Made by a program: the position numbers and the translations under genes. Shown piece after piece: positions 24,301 to 35,497 of a stretch of 64,000 bases of DNA. The stretch covers positions 62,001-126,000 of the forward strand of contig JAQSEB010000127.1 in assembly GCA_030063045.1 (NCBI GenBank), written 5' to 3'. Positions within the stretch are counted from its first letter, which is position 1; each line of letters begins with the position of its first letter. This DNA comes from Pratylenchus scribneri (taxonomy: Eukaryota; Nematoda; Chromadorea; Rhabditida; Pratylenchidae). The notes beneath the pieces were generated by a model. It searched no databases. It saw nothing but the letters and a program-made list of their open reading frames with translations, and had not been told where the DNA came from.

Positions 24301-25286
24301 TTATTTTGCCTTGACTAATGCTTTCATAATTTGCTCCATCAATTCCATATGATTTCCCTTCATCATCATTTTCCATCCATCGGATTTCATTACCTTTAAA
24401 ATGAATAAATATTTAATAATAGCTCTGAAATTTTTCACCTCTTCCGCATGAACCCTGATAAAATCAATCGAAAGAATCTTGAGATGTTCACTCGAATAAC
24501 GATCGGCCAAAACCAACATTTCACAGACATTCTCGTTCCTAATTGAATTGGCCAATTCTCGTTCACAGAGTATCTGCATTTGGAAAAAACTTTGGTATCC
24601 CTTATGATGATGAGGAAGATAAGGAAAAGAAGAAGATGAGGATATAAGGATGATGAAGAAGATAATGACGATGAAGAAGATGATGATGAAGATAAGGATG
24701 ATGACGAAGAAGAAGATGAAGAGAGGTGATCTTCTTCATCATTCTCTCATCTTCTTCTTCTTCACATCATCATCACCCTCATTCTCTTTTAGCGGACAAA
24801 ATCCATTAGTACCAAAACTTTAAAAGAATAAATTTAATTAACCTTCAATGGGTCAAGTTGGTATTCGACAGCAGACTCCAATAATTCCAAGGTCATTTCT
24901 TTCAGTTTTGGTGCTTTGCCGCTATACCTGAAAATATGCATTTGTTTATTAATTTGTTTTAAATAATCCACTTACATGAATTTAATCATTTATTCGAGCA
25001 CTGGATATTTGATGTCCTTAATATCGGCGATTCCTTCCTTTGCTTCAATCATTTGATGCTCGAACATTGCCCGAAAAACTGGCGATTGGCAGGCCAAAAT
25101 GCCTTTATGTGCCTTATAATTATTGATCGAATATTTCATGTATTTTTTATGCCTTCTTACTTTGAATTTTTTTCCATCCGCAGCAATGATGGTGCAATCA
25201 GTGAATAAACCTTTCTCAAACAAATTGACTATTTTGTTTAATTGATCCATATCAAAATCGTCTGGATATGGAGAGTAGGAAGGCAA
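24301..25286 (-). pseudogene. BTB protein copy D, interrupted by a stop codon
   Basis: Exons match the BTB half of the intact gene at 29535-31247: LFEKGLFTDCTIIAADGKKFK, AHKGILACQSPVF, YSGKAPKLKEM, ENVCEMLVLADRYSSEHL, SDGWKMM. No MATH domain precedes it. In the second exon the codon for Gln (CAA in the intact copy, VLEQMIQFM) is TAA, giving VLE-stop-MIKFM. Unless the stop is read past, only the first half of the BTB fold is made (98 residues from 25286). The third intron is expanded by a GAA/GAT tract. Decay or a truncated BTB peptide are both possible. Confidence 0.7.
24600..24785. repeat. GATGAAGAAGAT / CTTCTTCATC imperfect inverted low-complexity tract
   Basis: A purine tract of GAT and GAA triplets (24600-24728) is followed directly by its complement-like tract (24729-24785). 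It sits in an intron of the copy-D pseudogene and could fold into a long hairpin. Confidence 0.7.
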
Positions 25287-25365
25287 AATCCGTCTTTTTT
25301 TACTTTGAGGTTTTTCTTGGCAACTAAATGATAATTAACAATATACTTATTTTTGGATATTCTTA

Positions 25366-26393
25366 CATAATCTCCTTATTGACAATTGCCTTCACAATTT
25401 TATCCATCAATTCCATATTATTTTCCTTTAGCAGCATTTTCCATCCTTTAGTTTCCACCATCTATAAATATTGAAAAAAGTCAAATTTTAATTTGTGTTA
25501 CCTTTTTTTGCATGCAATTGGATGTAATTGATCGCCTCAACCTTGAGATACTCAACCTTGAGATATTTAGCATAATTGTCTTTGAGATATCCGGCAGAAA
25601 GACGATTGGCCATAACCAGCAATTCACACACATTCTCATCCCCCATTGAATTGGGCAATCCGTCGACAATTGATTCGGAAATTTGATCGAACAATCCCAT
25701 ATTATTCCGGAACAGAATTCGCCAACCATCGGTTTTCATCACCTTAAATTGAACAAAATATTTAAATTCATTATATTTACCTCTTTAGTACGCAATTGGA
25801 TGTAATTGATCGCCTCATTCTTAAGATATTCCACAGAATAGCGTTTGGCCAAGACCAACAATTCGCAGACATTCTCATCCTTGATTGACTTGGCCTATTT
25901 ATATTCACAAACCGCCTTAATGTAAAAAACCATTAAATAATTGACAAATTTATTTTGCCTTCAATCGGTCTAAATCATATTCGTCAGCAGCCTCCAATAA
26001 TTCCTTTGCCATTTCATTCAATTTTGGTGTCGTTCCATTGTAACTGAAAATTACTTTTTTTTAAAAAATTTAAAAATTCGCTTACAAAAATATGAGTATT
26101 TGTTCAAGCACCCGGGGTTTGATATCCTTAATTTTGGCAATTCCTTCCTTTGCTTCAACCACTTGATGTTCGAACATTGACCAAAAAACTGGCGATTGGC
26201 AGGCCAAAATGCCTTTGTGTGCCTTAAATACAATAGATTAGTTTGTACTCAGTTTTTCAGTCACCTTAAATTCTTTACCGTCTGCAGCTTTGATGGTGCA
26301 ATCAGTGAATAAACCCTGCTCATACAATTTGCCCATATTTTTAGCAAAACTAGCCATAGCCATTCTTTCAGTATGGGAGAATAGAGACATTTT
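25366..26393 (-). pseudogene. BTB protein copy C, stop codon and internal exon duplication
   Basis: Opens MSLFSHTERM..., then LYEQGLFTDCTIKAADGKEFK and AHKGILACQSPVF (BTB), YNGTTPKLNEM, and two successive copies of the ENVCELLV.A.R.S (BACK-like) exon (about 25795-25900 and 25510-25740) before a final KGWKMLLKENNMELM exon. The first ENVCELL exon has an in-frame TAG (VCEYK-stop-AKSIKDENV) where the intact gene reads CTREFATSLG. There is no MATH domain: the Ginger-like element begins only 50 bases upstream of the ATG. The duplicated exon is unusual for the family. One join seems to need a GC donor. Confidence 0.65.
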
Positions 26394-26442
26394 TTCTATA
26401 ATATGATTTACGTAAAAAATCAATTTTTGATAGATATATATG

Positions 26443-26698
26443 TTGCAGCTAATTTGCGGAATTAGCTAATCCCGGGACTAGCTAGCTAAAATGCGGAATC
26501 CGCGTTTTAGCTAGCCGGCCTAGCTAATCCTGGGAATAGCTAGCTAAAACACGGATTCCGCATTCTAGCTAGCTAATCCTGGGAATAGCTGACCCAGGCC
26601 AGCTAATTCCGGGAATTCGCAGCTAAGTTAGCTAATATTGGAGAAATTGAAATAAATTTAATAAAAAATAAATAATTTAATTAAAAATCGAATTTTTT
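26443..26698 (+). repeat. Left terminal inverted repeat of the Ginger-like element
   Basis: Besides being the inverse of 29052-29307, it is built from internal palindromes: TTAGCTAGCTAA-type blocks, ATGCGGAATCCGCGT and GGCCGGCC-like words arranged symmetrically. The terminal 17 bases contain GCGGAATTAGC. These repeated half-sites are the likely transposase/integrase binding sites. Confidence 0.85.
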
Positions 26699-26851
26699 TC
26701 TCAATGCCTGATTTTAGATCCGATAATTATAATTAGAAATATGAAATAAATTTAAAATTTTTATTTATAATAAAATCAAGAATAATTTAAATAAAGCATC
26801 AAAAATAAAGTAAAATCAACAACAAAATTTTATTTTGAAAGAAAAATATTC

Positions 26852-28893
26852 TTAATCCTCATGTTTATTATCGCATGGATTTGAGCTGTGGCATTTGCTG
26901 TTGCATTTCAAATTGTTTTTGAAACATTTGCAGCTTCCTTTCTTGCATGTTTTGGTGCAGCCGCATTTGAAAAAGCCTTGACCTGTTCCCATTGATGACT
27001 TCCTGGCAGCCTCCCGAAGACTGATCTCCTTTCCTGGTGGCACATTTTCGGCTGCAATGAAATGTTCTTTGCATGGAGTGAATTGGTTGGAGGTGAATCG
27101 CTGTGCCAATACGCCATGTTCTGTGCCGAGTTTGTGCAGTCCTTCTTCGTTCACCTGAATTTTTAATTAAAATATTTAAATATGAATAAATGAAATTGCC
27201 TCCAAAACAACGGCTTTCACATTGCCAAATTCCGCTCGGCCTCTGTCCACATCAGGGATTGGGACCATCACTGTTGCGCCAATTTGTTGCAGTGGGAAGC
27301 GTTTGGCGGAATTGTTCAGCATTTTGTCCGCTTGTTTCATTTGAGATTTTTTGGCTGCATTCCTTTGTTCCGATGCCTTTTCTTCTTTGTTGCAATGCTG
27401 GCAAAGCACATTGGTGCCATATCCTTCCTCGGCTTCATTTTCTTTCACCGAACATGGCGCAATTGCATGGCATGTTTTCTGGCATTTTCTGCATTTGTGG
27501 GCGCCTGCTTTCTTTCCACACACCACGCACAAAACCTTAATTGAAAATTATCAACAAAATTTTCATCATTTAATTAATTATTTTAATTATTTGGATTAAT
27601 TTTAATATGATTAATAAAATTAAAACCTCATTTGATGAAGATGGATTATTTTCATCCGCCTCTTCCGCATCATCAATTTCTTCGATTGTTTGTGCCTCTT
27701 CCGCCTCATCAATGTCTTCATTCAATGCCATTTTCAATTGCTCCTCGTTGTGGATTAATTCATTGACATCTTCCGGCAAATTTGCTTTTTGAATGCCCAG
27801 TTTTGCCTCACTTCCGAACATGGCCTTGTATGGTGATCGACCTATTCCTGAATATTTTATATTAAAAAATAATTAATCAAAAATAAAACCTTCATGCAGA
27901 CGAGAATTGATTTGCCATTGGACAAATCGCAGGCCTTCACTCCATTTTGTCGTATGGTTGTCCTTTTTCCAGCAGGCCAGCATTTTGCGGATTTCTTGGT
28001 TCAGGCGCTCAATTGATCCTTGTGATTGTGAATGGCGGGCAGAGCCATGCACCATCTTGCAATTTGGCCATAAATTGTGGATTTCTTCGATGACCTAATT
28101 TTTAAAAATAAAATTTAATCATTTTAATTAATAAATTTAACCCTGCTTGCTGTAAATTCGCGCCCGTTGTCGGTGTGCAGCAGAACCGGCGCCCCCAAAA
28201 TTGAAAAGATGTCGACCAATTGCATTGCCACTTCTTCAGCCGTTTTTGATTTCAGCGGCCGAATCATGCAGAATTTTGTGAGGTGGTCTTGGTAGGAGAG
28301 CACATATTTGAAGGGGCCGTCAGGTTCGGACTGAAAGTCAATCAAGTCAGCCTTAACAATTATTATTTCATTAATAAGAATTTTTAATTAATTAAATAAA
28401 CCTGGCATCTGGAATTCATTGCGGATGATACAATCGGCTTCGTGACAATTCCTTTGCGCACTGCAGGTTTTTTCAATTGGCATGTTTCGCATAAAGACAA
28501 ATATGCGCTAATAATCTCTTGAGTTATATTTGCATATGTTTCTGCCAGTCGATAGTACATTTTTATTCGTCCGCTGTGTCCCAATTCCTCGTGAACCCGG
28601 TCTATCACTGCGAAAATGTCCTTAATTTTTAAATATTTAATAATAAACAAAAATTAAAAAACCTCTTTGCAAACAAAGCGTAATTCCGTGCCTTTTTTGA
28701 TCAGTTTTTGCACCCTGACTCCTTCCACATTCAATTCCAAAATGTCAAATTTGTCCAGCAATCGATAATCGCTCTTTGCTTTCTTGATAGAATGATCATT
28801 TTCCAGTTGAATTAATCGTTGTAATTTTGTGGCATATTCTTCGCGGGAAATAATAGGTAAATTCTCAATTTTTGATTCGAATTTTGCTTCCAT
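26852..28893 (-). CDS. Ginger-type integrase (KRBA2-like), transposon-encoded
   Basis: Seven exons keep phase (28893-28663, 28620-28402, 28351-28142, 28094-27890, 27847-27627, 27535-27200, 27154-26852) and give about 574 residues. Order: N-terminal helical region; H2C2 zinc domain (HEELGH ... CETC) near residues 87-125; integrase core with DLIDFQ, LHTDNGREF and HSQSQGSIERLN, supplying D, D and E (37 residues between the second D and E); then SPYKAMFGSEAKLG; an acidic stretch; a Cys/His-rich PHD-like domain (CVVCGKKAGAHKC.KC); and a C-terminal CXC-like domain (FKCGCTKTCKKGSCKCFK). The order matches Ginger-derived KRBA2-like proteins. Intron 6 needs a GC donor. No frame break was found, so the element may be autonomous. 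Confidence 0.85.
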
Positions 28894-29051
28894 AATTTCT
28901 AGAGGATTTAATTAATAATTTATTATTTCGAGTTTGTAAAATAAATTATAAAAATAGAAATGACATTCGATGTAAATAATTGTTTGGGATAATGGAAAAT
29001 TATTTTTGAATTTTAAAAATATTGATTTATTCATTATTAAATGTCCGAATT

Positions 29052-29307
29052 AAAAAATTCGATTTTTAATTAAATTATTTATTTTTTATTAAATTTATTT
29101 CAATTTCTCCAATATTAGCTAACTTAGCTGCGAATTCCCGGAATTAGCTGGCCTGGGTCAGCTATTCCCAGGATTAGCTAGCTAGAATGCGGAATCCGTG
29201 TTTTAGCTAGCTATTCCCAGGATTAGCTAGGCCGGCTAGCTAAAACGCGGATTCCGCATTTTAGCTAGCTAGTCCCGGGATTAGCTAATTCCGCAAATTA
29301 GCTGCAA
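29052..29307 (-). repeat. Right terminal inverted repeat of the Ginger-like element
   Basis: Reverse complement of 26443-26698, with only scattered differences (for example next to the inner end). It ends ...TTAGCTGCAA at 29307 next to TATATATA. Confidence 0.85.
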
Positions 29308-29534
29308 TATATATAAAAATAATGTAGACTTCAATCATGTTTTAATTATTTTAGAAATTATTTATTTTAATTTTTAATCATTTATGCAACTGATAAGAGC
29401 TTTTTTTTGAGTGTAATTTTAAGTCATTCTTTTGGAATAAATAAATTATGAAAGCTTGAAAGAATATTAATGTTGAAAATTGTTGTCAAAAATGCATTTT
29501 TTAAATCCCAACAAATTCTTCTTCTTCTTTTCAT

Positions 29535-31247
29535 TCATTCAAAAGTCGTCTTAAAAATTTGACTGATCAATTCCGTGTGTTTATTTCCTGCGATCAGCAT
29601 TTTCCATCCGCTGGTTTCCATAACCTTTATTTAAAATAACCAATTTGTTTTTATTATATTGATTATTTCACCTCGTTTGCATTCATTTGGAGATATTTGA
29701 TGGCATATTTCTTGAGATATTTGGCAGAATATTGATCGGCCAAAATCAGCAGTTCACAGACATTTTCATTACCCAAAGATGTGGCAAATTCGCGGGTACA
29801 GAGCTTCTGAATTAATATTTAATTACAAACGAGAAATAAATAAATTCAATTTACTTTCAATGTGTCAAGTTCGTATTTGTCCGCAGCCTCCAATAATTCC
29901 ATCGTCATTTCTTTCAGTTTTGGTGCTTTGCCGCTATACCTGGAAAATTTACATTTTTTATTAATTTATTTTAAATAATTCGCCCACATGAATTGAATCA
30001 TTTGTTCGAGTACCGGAGATTTGATATCCTTAATATTGACGATTCCTTCCTTCGCTTCGATCATTTCGTTTTCGAACATTGCCTGAAAAACTGGAGATTG
30101 ACAGGCCAAAATGCCCTTATGTGCCTTAAATGTATAATTGAATTAATTTTTAAATATTTTTAATTTTTGACCTCGAATTTGACTCCATCAGCAGCAACCA
30201 AAATGCAATCAGTGAACAAACCCTGTTCGAATAAATGGCCTATGTCATGTTCTGGAATTTTCAAATCATCCAAAATTCCACATTCCATGTCCATCTGAAT
30301 TAATTTAAAATATTTTCTAAGAAATTGATTTTACCGTCGGTTCGAAAATTGTGATTTGGAAAACAATTTGAAGCCGATCGCCTGACAGAAATCCTTTGTC
30401 TACACCGAATAATTCAGCACGTTTCATTATTGAGCTATTCGGCTGGTAATATTGACCTTTGGTGAAAATGCGATTTGGGATTGCTTAAAAAGGAAGCAAA
30501 ATTATTTTTAAAAAATAATTAATTTTAATTGAATTTACTAAGTTTTTCCACATCCACTCCATCGGAATTTCGGATCATGAATTTAATTTTTGCCGAAATA
30601 TTCGTTGCATCAACTGGATTAATGGAAATGAAGAGAAAATCATATTCCGAATTTGGATTTGGGCAGGTGAGACGAAGACTCCACTTCACCGGATCACCGC
30701 CAGATGGGGAAGTCGAACTGGAAAAAGAGTGAAATTTAGATTAAGGCCGTTTGGTTTTTAGAATTTTTCTTAAACTACTCGGTTGTAATTTTATCAAAAA
30801 ATTATTATATTTGCGCCAATTTTACAATAAAAATTGCTCTTCTATTGATGGGCACTAAGCACTATAGGCTTTCAGACTGTTCACAAAGTAATTAAAATCG
30901 GTGTGGTGGTAATCAGTTCTTTTACCAGGTCAAGTTTTTGAGTTTAAAATCTAATAAAGTCGATTTAGACAATTTATTTGTTTAAATTTTAATTCTATAT
31001 TTTTGATTTAAATGAATTTAACCTGAAAATTCCGGATTCCAAAAATTCCGTTGCATTTAATCGGCGATCAGAAAAATTGTGAATCTGAAATAACAAAATC
31101 ATTTTTAAAAATTAATTAAAAATCACCATCCAAACAAAAGTCGACCTGAAGAATAAAAATGGGAATTTATATGTAAAATATTGGCTAATTTTCTTACTCA
31201 GATTCCTTCAGCTTGCTTTGGCAAATATTCAGAATTTTGTCTGCCAT
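29535..31247 (-). CDS. BATH protein (MATH + BTB), the intact copy
   Basis: Ten exons. Start MADKILNICQSKLKES, then a 19-nt micro-exon (STFVWM), the MATH domain (WSLRLTCPNPNSEYDFLFISI, ISAKIKFMIRNSDG, FGVDKGFLSGDRLQI) and the BTB domain (LFEQGLFTDCILVAADG, AHKGILACQSPVFQAM, YSGKAPKLKEM), followed by a BACK-like helical region (NENVCELLILADQYS) ending QIFKTTFE. No stop or frame break was seen. MATH-BTB proteins are substrate adaptors of CUL3 ubiquitin ligases: MATH binds the target and BTB binds cullin-3. The family is expanded in nematodes. It is the reference against which the three damaged neighbours were compared. Confidence 0.85.
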
Positions 31248-32193
31248 TTTTTACACAAAATCTGAAAGTCGAAGCTTGAATAATAAATGTATGATTATTG
31301 ATTAATATTAAAAATAAAAAAATAATGAAATTTCTTCTGGCTGTGGTCTGCTGCTCGAAAAATTATTTCTTTTTGGATAAATTTGACAGTTTTTAAAAAC
31401 TATGAGGCCGTTTCTTAATTGATAAATGATAAGTTAAAAAAGAAATTGAAAAGCAAATATTTCGAAATGTTGGTTTGTTTTTAAACCTATTCTAAACTGA
31501 ATTGATATTGCTAGTAAATAAATAAACAACAAAAAATAAACCAACGGTTTATTGTTATAAATTTGCACCAAAATGAAGAATGGAAAATGCAGTTTTTTTT
31601 GTTATTATTATTAGACGCTAATGCTACACGCTACTTATTGATTGGATATTGATCGATACGGGCGGAGGCGGATGGACATAACACATAAATATAAGGGGAA
31701 ATGGAAAATAAGGAAAAGAAAATCGTCCATTTTTATCTTCGTCCGGAAGAAAATTATTTAAATAAGGGGGGGGGGGGCAGCAGGACACAGGGGAGGAAGA
31801 TGGAGGAAAGAATGAACAATGAAATCTCTATATTAGCTTTTAAAATGAAGTTAAATTTTTGGCCAAATCCATTGTTTTTTATAATTATCCATATCCATAC
31901 TCACAGCTCCATAGCAACTTTTATCTTTTCCTATTAATTGAATACATTAAGAATTAAATTTTAAATACTTACTTATACCTAAAATACATTATAGGCAACT
32001 TTTATCGTAAATCAAATAAGTGAACATGGATTTTGAAAACAAATTTTTCGATTGTAATTCAAAGTCATTCCGTCGCAATAAATAAATGAGGATAAGCAAG
32101 AATTGAAAAAAATATTGATTGATAAATAAATGTTGAGAATTGTTCTAAAAAAATGCATATTTTAAATGCCAACATTATTCTTCTTCTTTTCAT
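31248..32193. other. Gene-free spacer between BATH copies
   Basis: Contains the promoter side of the intact BATH gene and the 3' flank of copy B. A G10 run lies near 31767. The piece after 32010 resembles the downstream flank of the other copies (AAATGAGGATAAGCAAGAATTG), so the tandem duplication included 3' flanks. ORFs here are not convincing. Confidence 0.45.
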
Positions 32194-34409
32194 TTATTCA
32201 AAAATTGCCTTCATAATTTGATCGAATAATTCGCCATAATTGCCTTCGACCAACATTTTCCATCCCTTCGTTTTCATCACCTTTTTAAATGATGAAAATT
32301 ATTTTATCATTTTTACGGATTATTTCACCTCTTTTGCATTCTTCTGAATATATTTGATGGCAAAATTCTTGAGATATTGCGCAGAATGTTGATTGGCCAT
32401 AACCAACAATTCACAAACATTCTCATTTCCCATTGAATTGGCCAATTCCTTTTGGCAAAAAATCTTCAATAAAAAAGTATAAATTGAAAGAAATGAATTC
32501 ATTTCACCTTCAATCGGTCAAATTCATATTTGTCCGCAGCCTCAAATAATTACATTGCCATTGCCATTTCTGCCAGTTTTGGTGCTTTGCCGCTATACCT
32601 GAAAATTATACATTTTTACTAATTTATTTTTTAATAATTTTCCCACATGAATATGAGCATTTGTTCGAGCACCGGCGATTTGATGTCCTTAATATCGACG
32701 ATTCCTTCCTTAGCTTCGATCATTTCATGTGCGAACATTGCCTTAAAAACCGGCGATCGGCAGGCTAAAATGCCTTTGTGACCCTTAAATAAATTTTTGT
32801 CATTCTTTTCAATTAATTAAAACCTCAAATTTGATTCCGTCCTCGGCCACCAAAGTACAATCCGTGAATAATCCCTGATCGAATAAATGACCCATATCCT
32901 CAATAGCACCACATTCCGGAAATTCAAATTCATCCACAATGCCAGATTCCATTTCCATCTATATTATTTATTGATTGATAAAATTTTTTTAAAAAAAGTT
33001 TTTACTGTTGGTTCAAAGATTGCGATTTGGAAAACAATTGTAAGCTGATCGCCAGGCAAATATCCATTCTTCTTATTGAATAGTTCATTACTCAAGAATA
33101 AATAATTAGGATATTGATATTGTTGACCCTTGGCGAAAATGCAATTTGGGATTGCTTAAAAGAAATAAATTTAATTAAAAATTATGATCAAACTAAGTTT
33201 ATCCACATCTTTCCCATCAGAATTCCGGATCATGAATTTAAATTTTGCCGAAACTTCAGTCACAGCAGTATCAACAAGATTAATGGAAATGAAGTAACTG
33301 CCTACAGCGCCAGCGCCATAATAAGCTGGGTTTGGGTTCGCGTAAGTGAGACGAAGACTCCACATCACCATGGTGATTCGACATTTGCGACGGGAACATT
33401 TGAGCCGCCGACATTTGCGCCGGAACTTTTGCGACGCTGACTTTTGCGCCGACGACTTTTGCGCCGGAGCATTTGCGCCGTCGACATTTGCGACGCAGAC
33501 TTTTGCGACGCCTACTTTTGCGCCGCCCGCAGAAATACGAATTATTGTTTATTAAAAAAATTATCGGACCGAATTATTACTCATATCATTAACTAATAAA
33601 AGGGTGAATAATTTTCTATTTCCAAAAGATGAACATCATATAAATTAAGCAATCTTTAACTAACGAAAAAGGAATCAATGGAATTCATCAACAGAATCCT
33701 AATGCGCGCAATAGTTCAACATGGCTGGCTCATCCTCAGTCAGGCATTACGATATCATTTAACAATAAGGGGATTGGATGATTGGGTTATTGATGCTTGG
33801 GATTTTTATATAATATTTATTTAATAATTTTATTTATTCATTTGGTTAATTATTTTAATTTTGATAGTTAATAATCATAACTTGGATTTATTTTACATCA
33901 TTTTGCAAAATCTAATCCTATTTCTAGAGGCGGCGCAAAAGTAGGCGTCGCAAAAGTCTGCGTCGCAAATGTCGACGGCGCAAATGCTCCGGCGCAAAAG
34001 TCGACGGCGTAAAAGTCGGAGTCGCAAATGTAGGCGGCGCAAGTGTCGGCGGCGCAAATGCTCCGGCGCAAATGTCGGCTAACCATCACCATATCGCCAG
34101 ATGGAGAAGTTGAACTGAGATAATTGATTTGTTTCAATTTTATTATTCCATTTTGATTCAAATAAATTTACCTAAAAATTCCGGATTCCAAAAATTCATT
34201 TGCATTTAATTGACGATCAGAAAAATTGTGAATCTAAAATAATATTTTTTATTTTCACTTTTTTAAAAATAAATCGAAACTTGCCTTCCAAACAAAAGTT
34301 GACCCGAAGAACATAAATTATGGGAATTAATAGGTAAAGTATTTTGCTAATTTTCTTACTTGGATTCTTTCAGCTTGCTTTGGCAAATATTCAGAATTTT
34401 ATTTGCCAT
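32194..34409 (-). pseudogene. BATH protein copy B, broken by a transposon and a stop codon
   Basis: Exon-for-exon copy of 29535-31247: MANKILNICQSKLKES at 34409, MATH pieces (MWSLRLTYANPN, FMIRNSDGKDV), BTB pieces and the end QIMKAIFE. The MATH exon is split by a 712-bp foldback insertion after GDMVM. In addition, the exon at about 32520-32600 has gained six bases and an in-frame TAA (EMAMAM-stop-LFEAAD). Apart from these lesions, the reading frame is largely preserved, so inactivation looks recent. Confidence 0.8.
33372..34083. mobile_element. MULE-like foldback element with 9-bp target duplication
   Basis: A 712-bp insertion flanked by CATCACCAT at 33363-33371 and 34084-34092. Removing it and one duplication restores the MATH exon exactly as in the intact paralogue. 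Its arms are inverted and made of a degenerate series of about 12 bases (CGACATTTGCGCCGG, TTTTGCGACGC and similar), about 160 bp per arm, with an AT-rich centre without coding sequence. Long TIRs and a 9-bp duplication fit Mutator-like elements. Confidence 0.8.
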
Positions 34410-34985
34410 TTTGCAGAAAATATGATTACAGAATTTGTTTTGATTTATTTATGTCGAAGCTTAAAAATGAAAAAAATATAATTAATGTTGAAAGAATAAT
34501 GAAGTTTATCTGTAGTCTTTCCGAATAATTATAATTATTGCTTTTTAGATTGGTTGCGGTTTTTAAATTATGAGATGAGTTGTGTCCATTTTTTTCAAAT
34601 TGAATTATATAAGAATAAAATTCAATTTTTAAAATTAACATAAAACAAGAAGATTTTGATTAAAAGTTTGATTGATAATTATAATTAATAAGTGTTTGTT
34701 GTTCTTTGCGCACGGACAATTATGCGCAAGAAATGGCTCTGCCGTGTAGAGAAAAGAAATCAAATGTAACCCCTTGGATGATTATTTATTGAAAAAGATG
34801 AATGTGGGAGAACAAGCAAGCAAAGACAAAATCTTTTAAAAAAATTTTAAGAAAAATTCTTCCACTTCTCCCACGGATTATGGATTCAATCAAATTCAAT
34901 CAACTCTTCTCTATATTTTGCACTTTTATTCTATTTTTAGGAAATTTATATTCAATTAAAATATTGAAAATTATTATTTTTTAAA

Positions 34986-35220
34986 ATGGAACATCACATC
35001 AACAAAATAATAATACGGAAATGGCAAAAATGCTCAACAAAATTGGTGAAATGAACCAAAAAGAAAGTGAATTAAAAGAAAAATTGGACAAAACAATTGC
35101 CAAAATGACTGAAATTGAGCAAAAAAAATGAAGGAGGAAATTGGTGAATTGAAGGATCAAATTAGCGAATTTTTGGATGGAAACGAATTTTGTTTGGTCA
35201 ATATGAAGAAATGAAGATAA
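34986..35220 (+). pseudogene. Decayed copy of the coiled-coil exon at 60769-60996
   Basis: Starts ATGGAACATCAC and continues with AACAAAATAATAATACGGAA and AAAAATTGGACAAAA, matching the first exon of the gene whose ATG is at 60996, but with insertions or deletions that shift the frame several times (for example after GAGCAAAAAAAATGA). It is on the opposite strand and 26 kb away. No further exons follow. Confidence 0.7.
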
Positions 35221-35497
35221 TCCTTACGAATTGTGGTCCCAAAAAATTTTTTTTGAGAATTTTTTTAATTTTTAAAAAATTGATTTCTTCGGGTTTTCGG
35301 GGGCGTAGAACACGAATTTGCCATCCATTTTGTCATATCATGACTCATCACTGAATATGAATATTCAACATTGGACTGTGCCTTTAATAATATCATTTTT
35401 AGCTAAAGTTCTAAAGAAATGCTATTAACAAAGTCACAGCAGCTTTACCAACATCAGCAGCAGTCAGCACTAGACCTTTTATTCGGTGCTAGTGCAA

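Larger units (their letters stand above)
26443..29307 (-). mobile_element. Ginger-like DNA transposon, complete, with 256-bp terminal inverted repeats
   Basis: The left end (26443-26698) and right end (29052-29307) are inverted copies of 256 bp, matching at nearly every base I compared; both begin TTGCAGCTAATTTGCGG. They enclose one coding region on the minus strand (26852-28893) for a retroviral-type integrase with the Ginger/KRBA2 domain order. TATATAT lies on both sides (with one extra G at the left end), possibly a target duplication, though the flanks are too AT-rich to be sure. It has inserted between BTB copy C and the intact BATH gene. Near-identical ends and an open integrase suggest recent movement. 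Confidence 0.85.

Noticed and set aside
27190..27599. Plus-strand ORFs of 82-116 codons
   Set aside because: Antisense shadows of the Cys-rich exon of the Ginger-type integrase.
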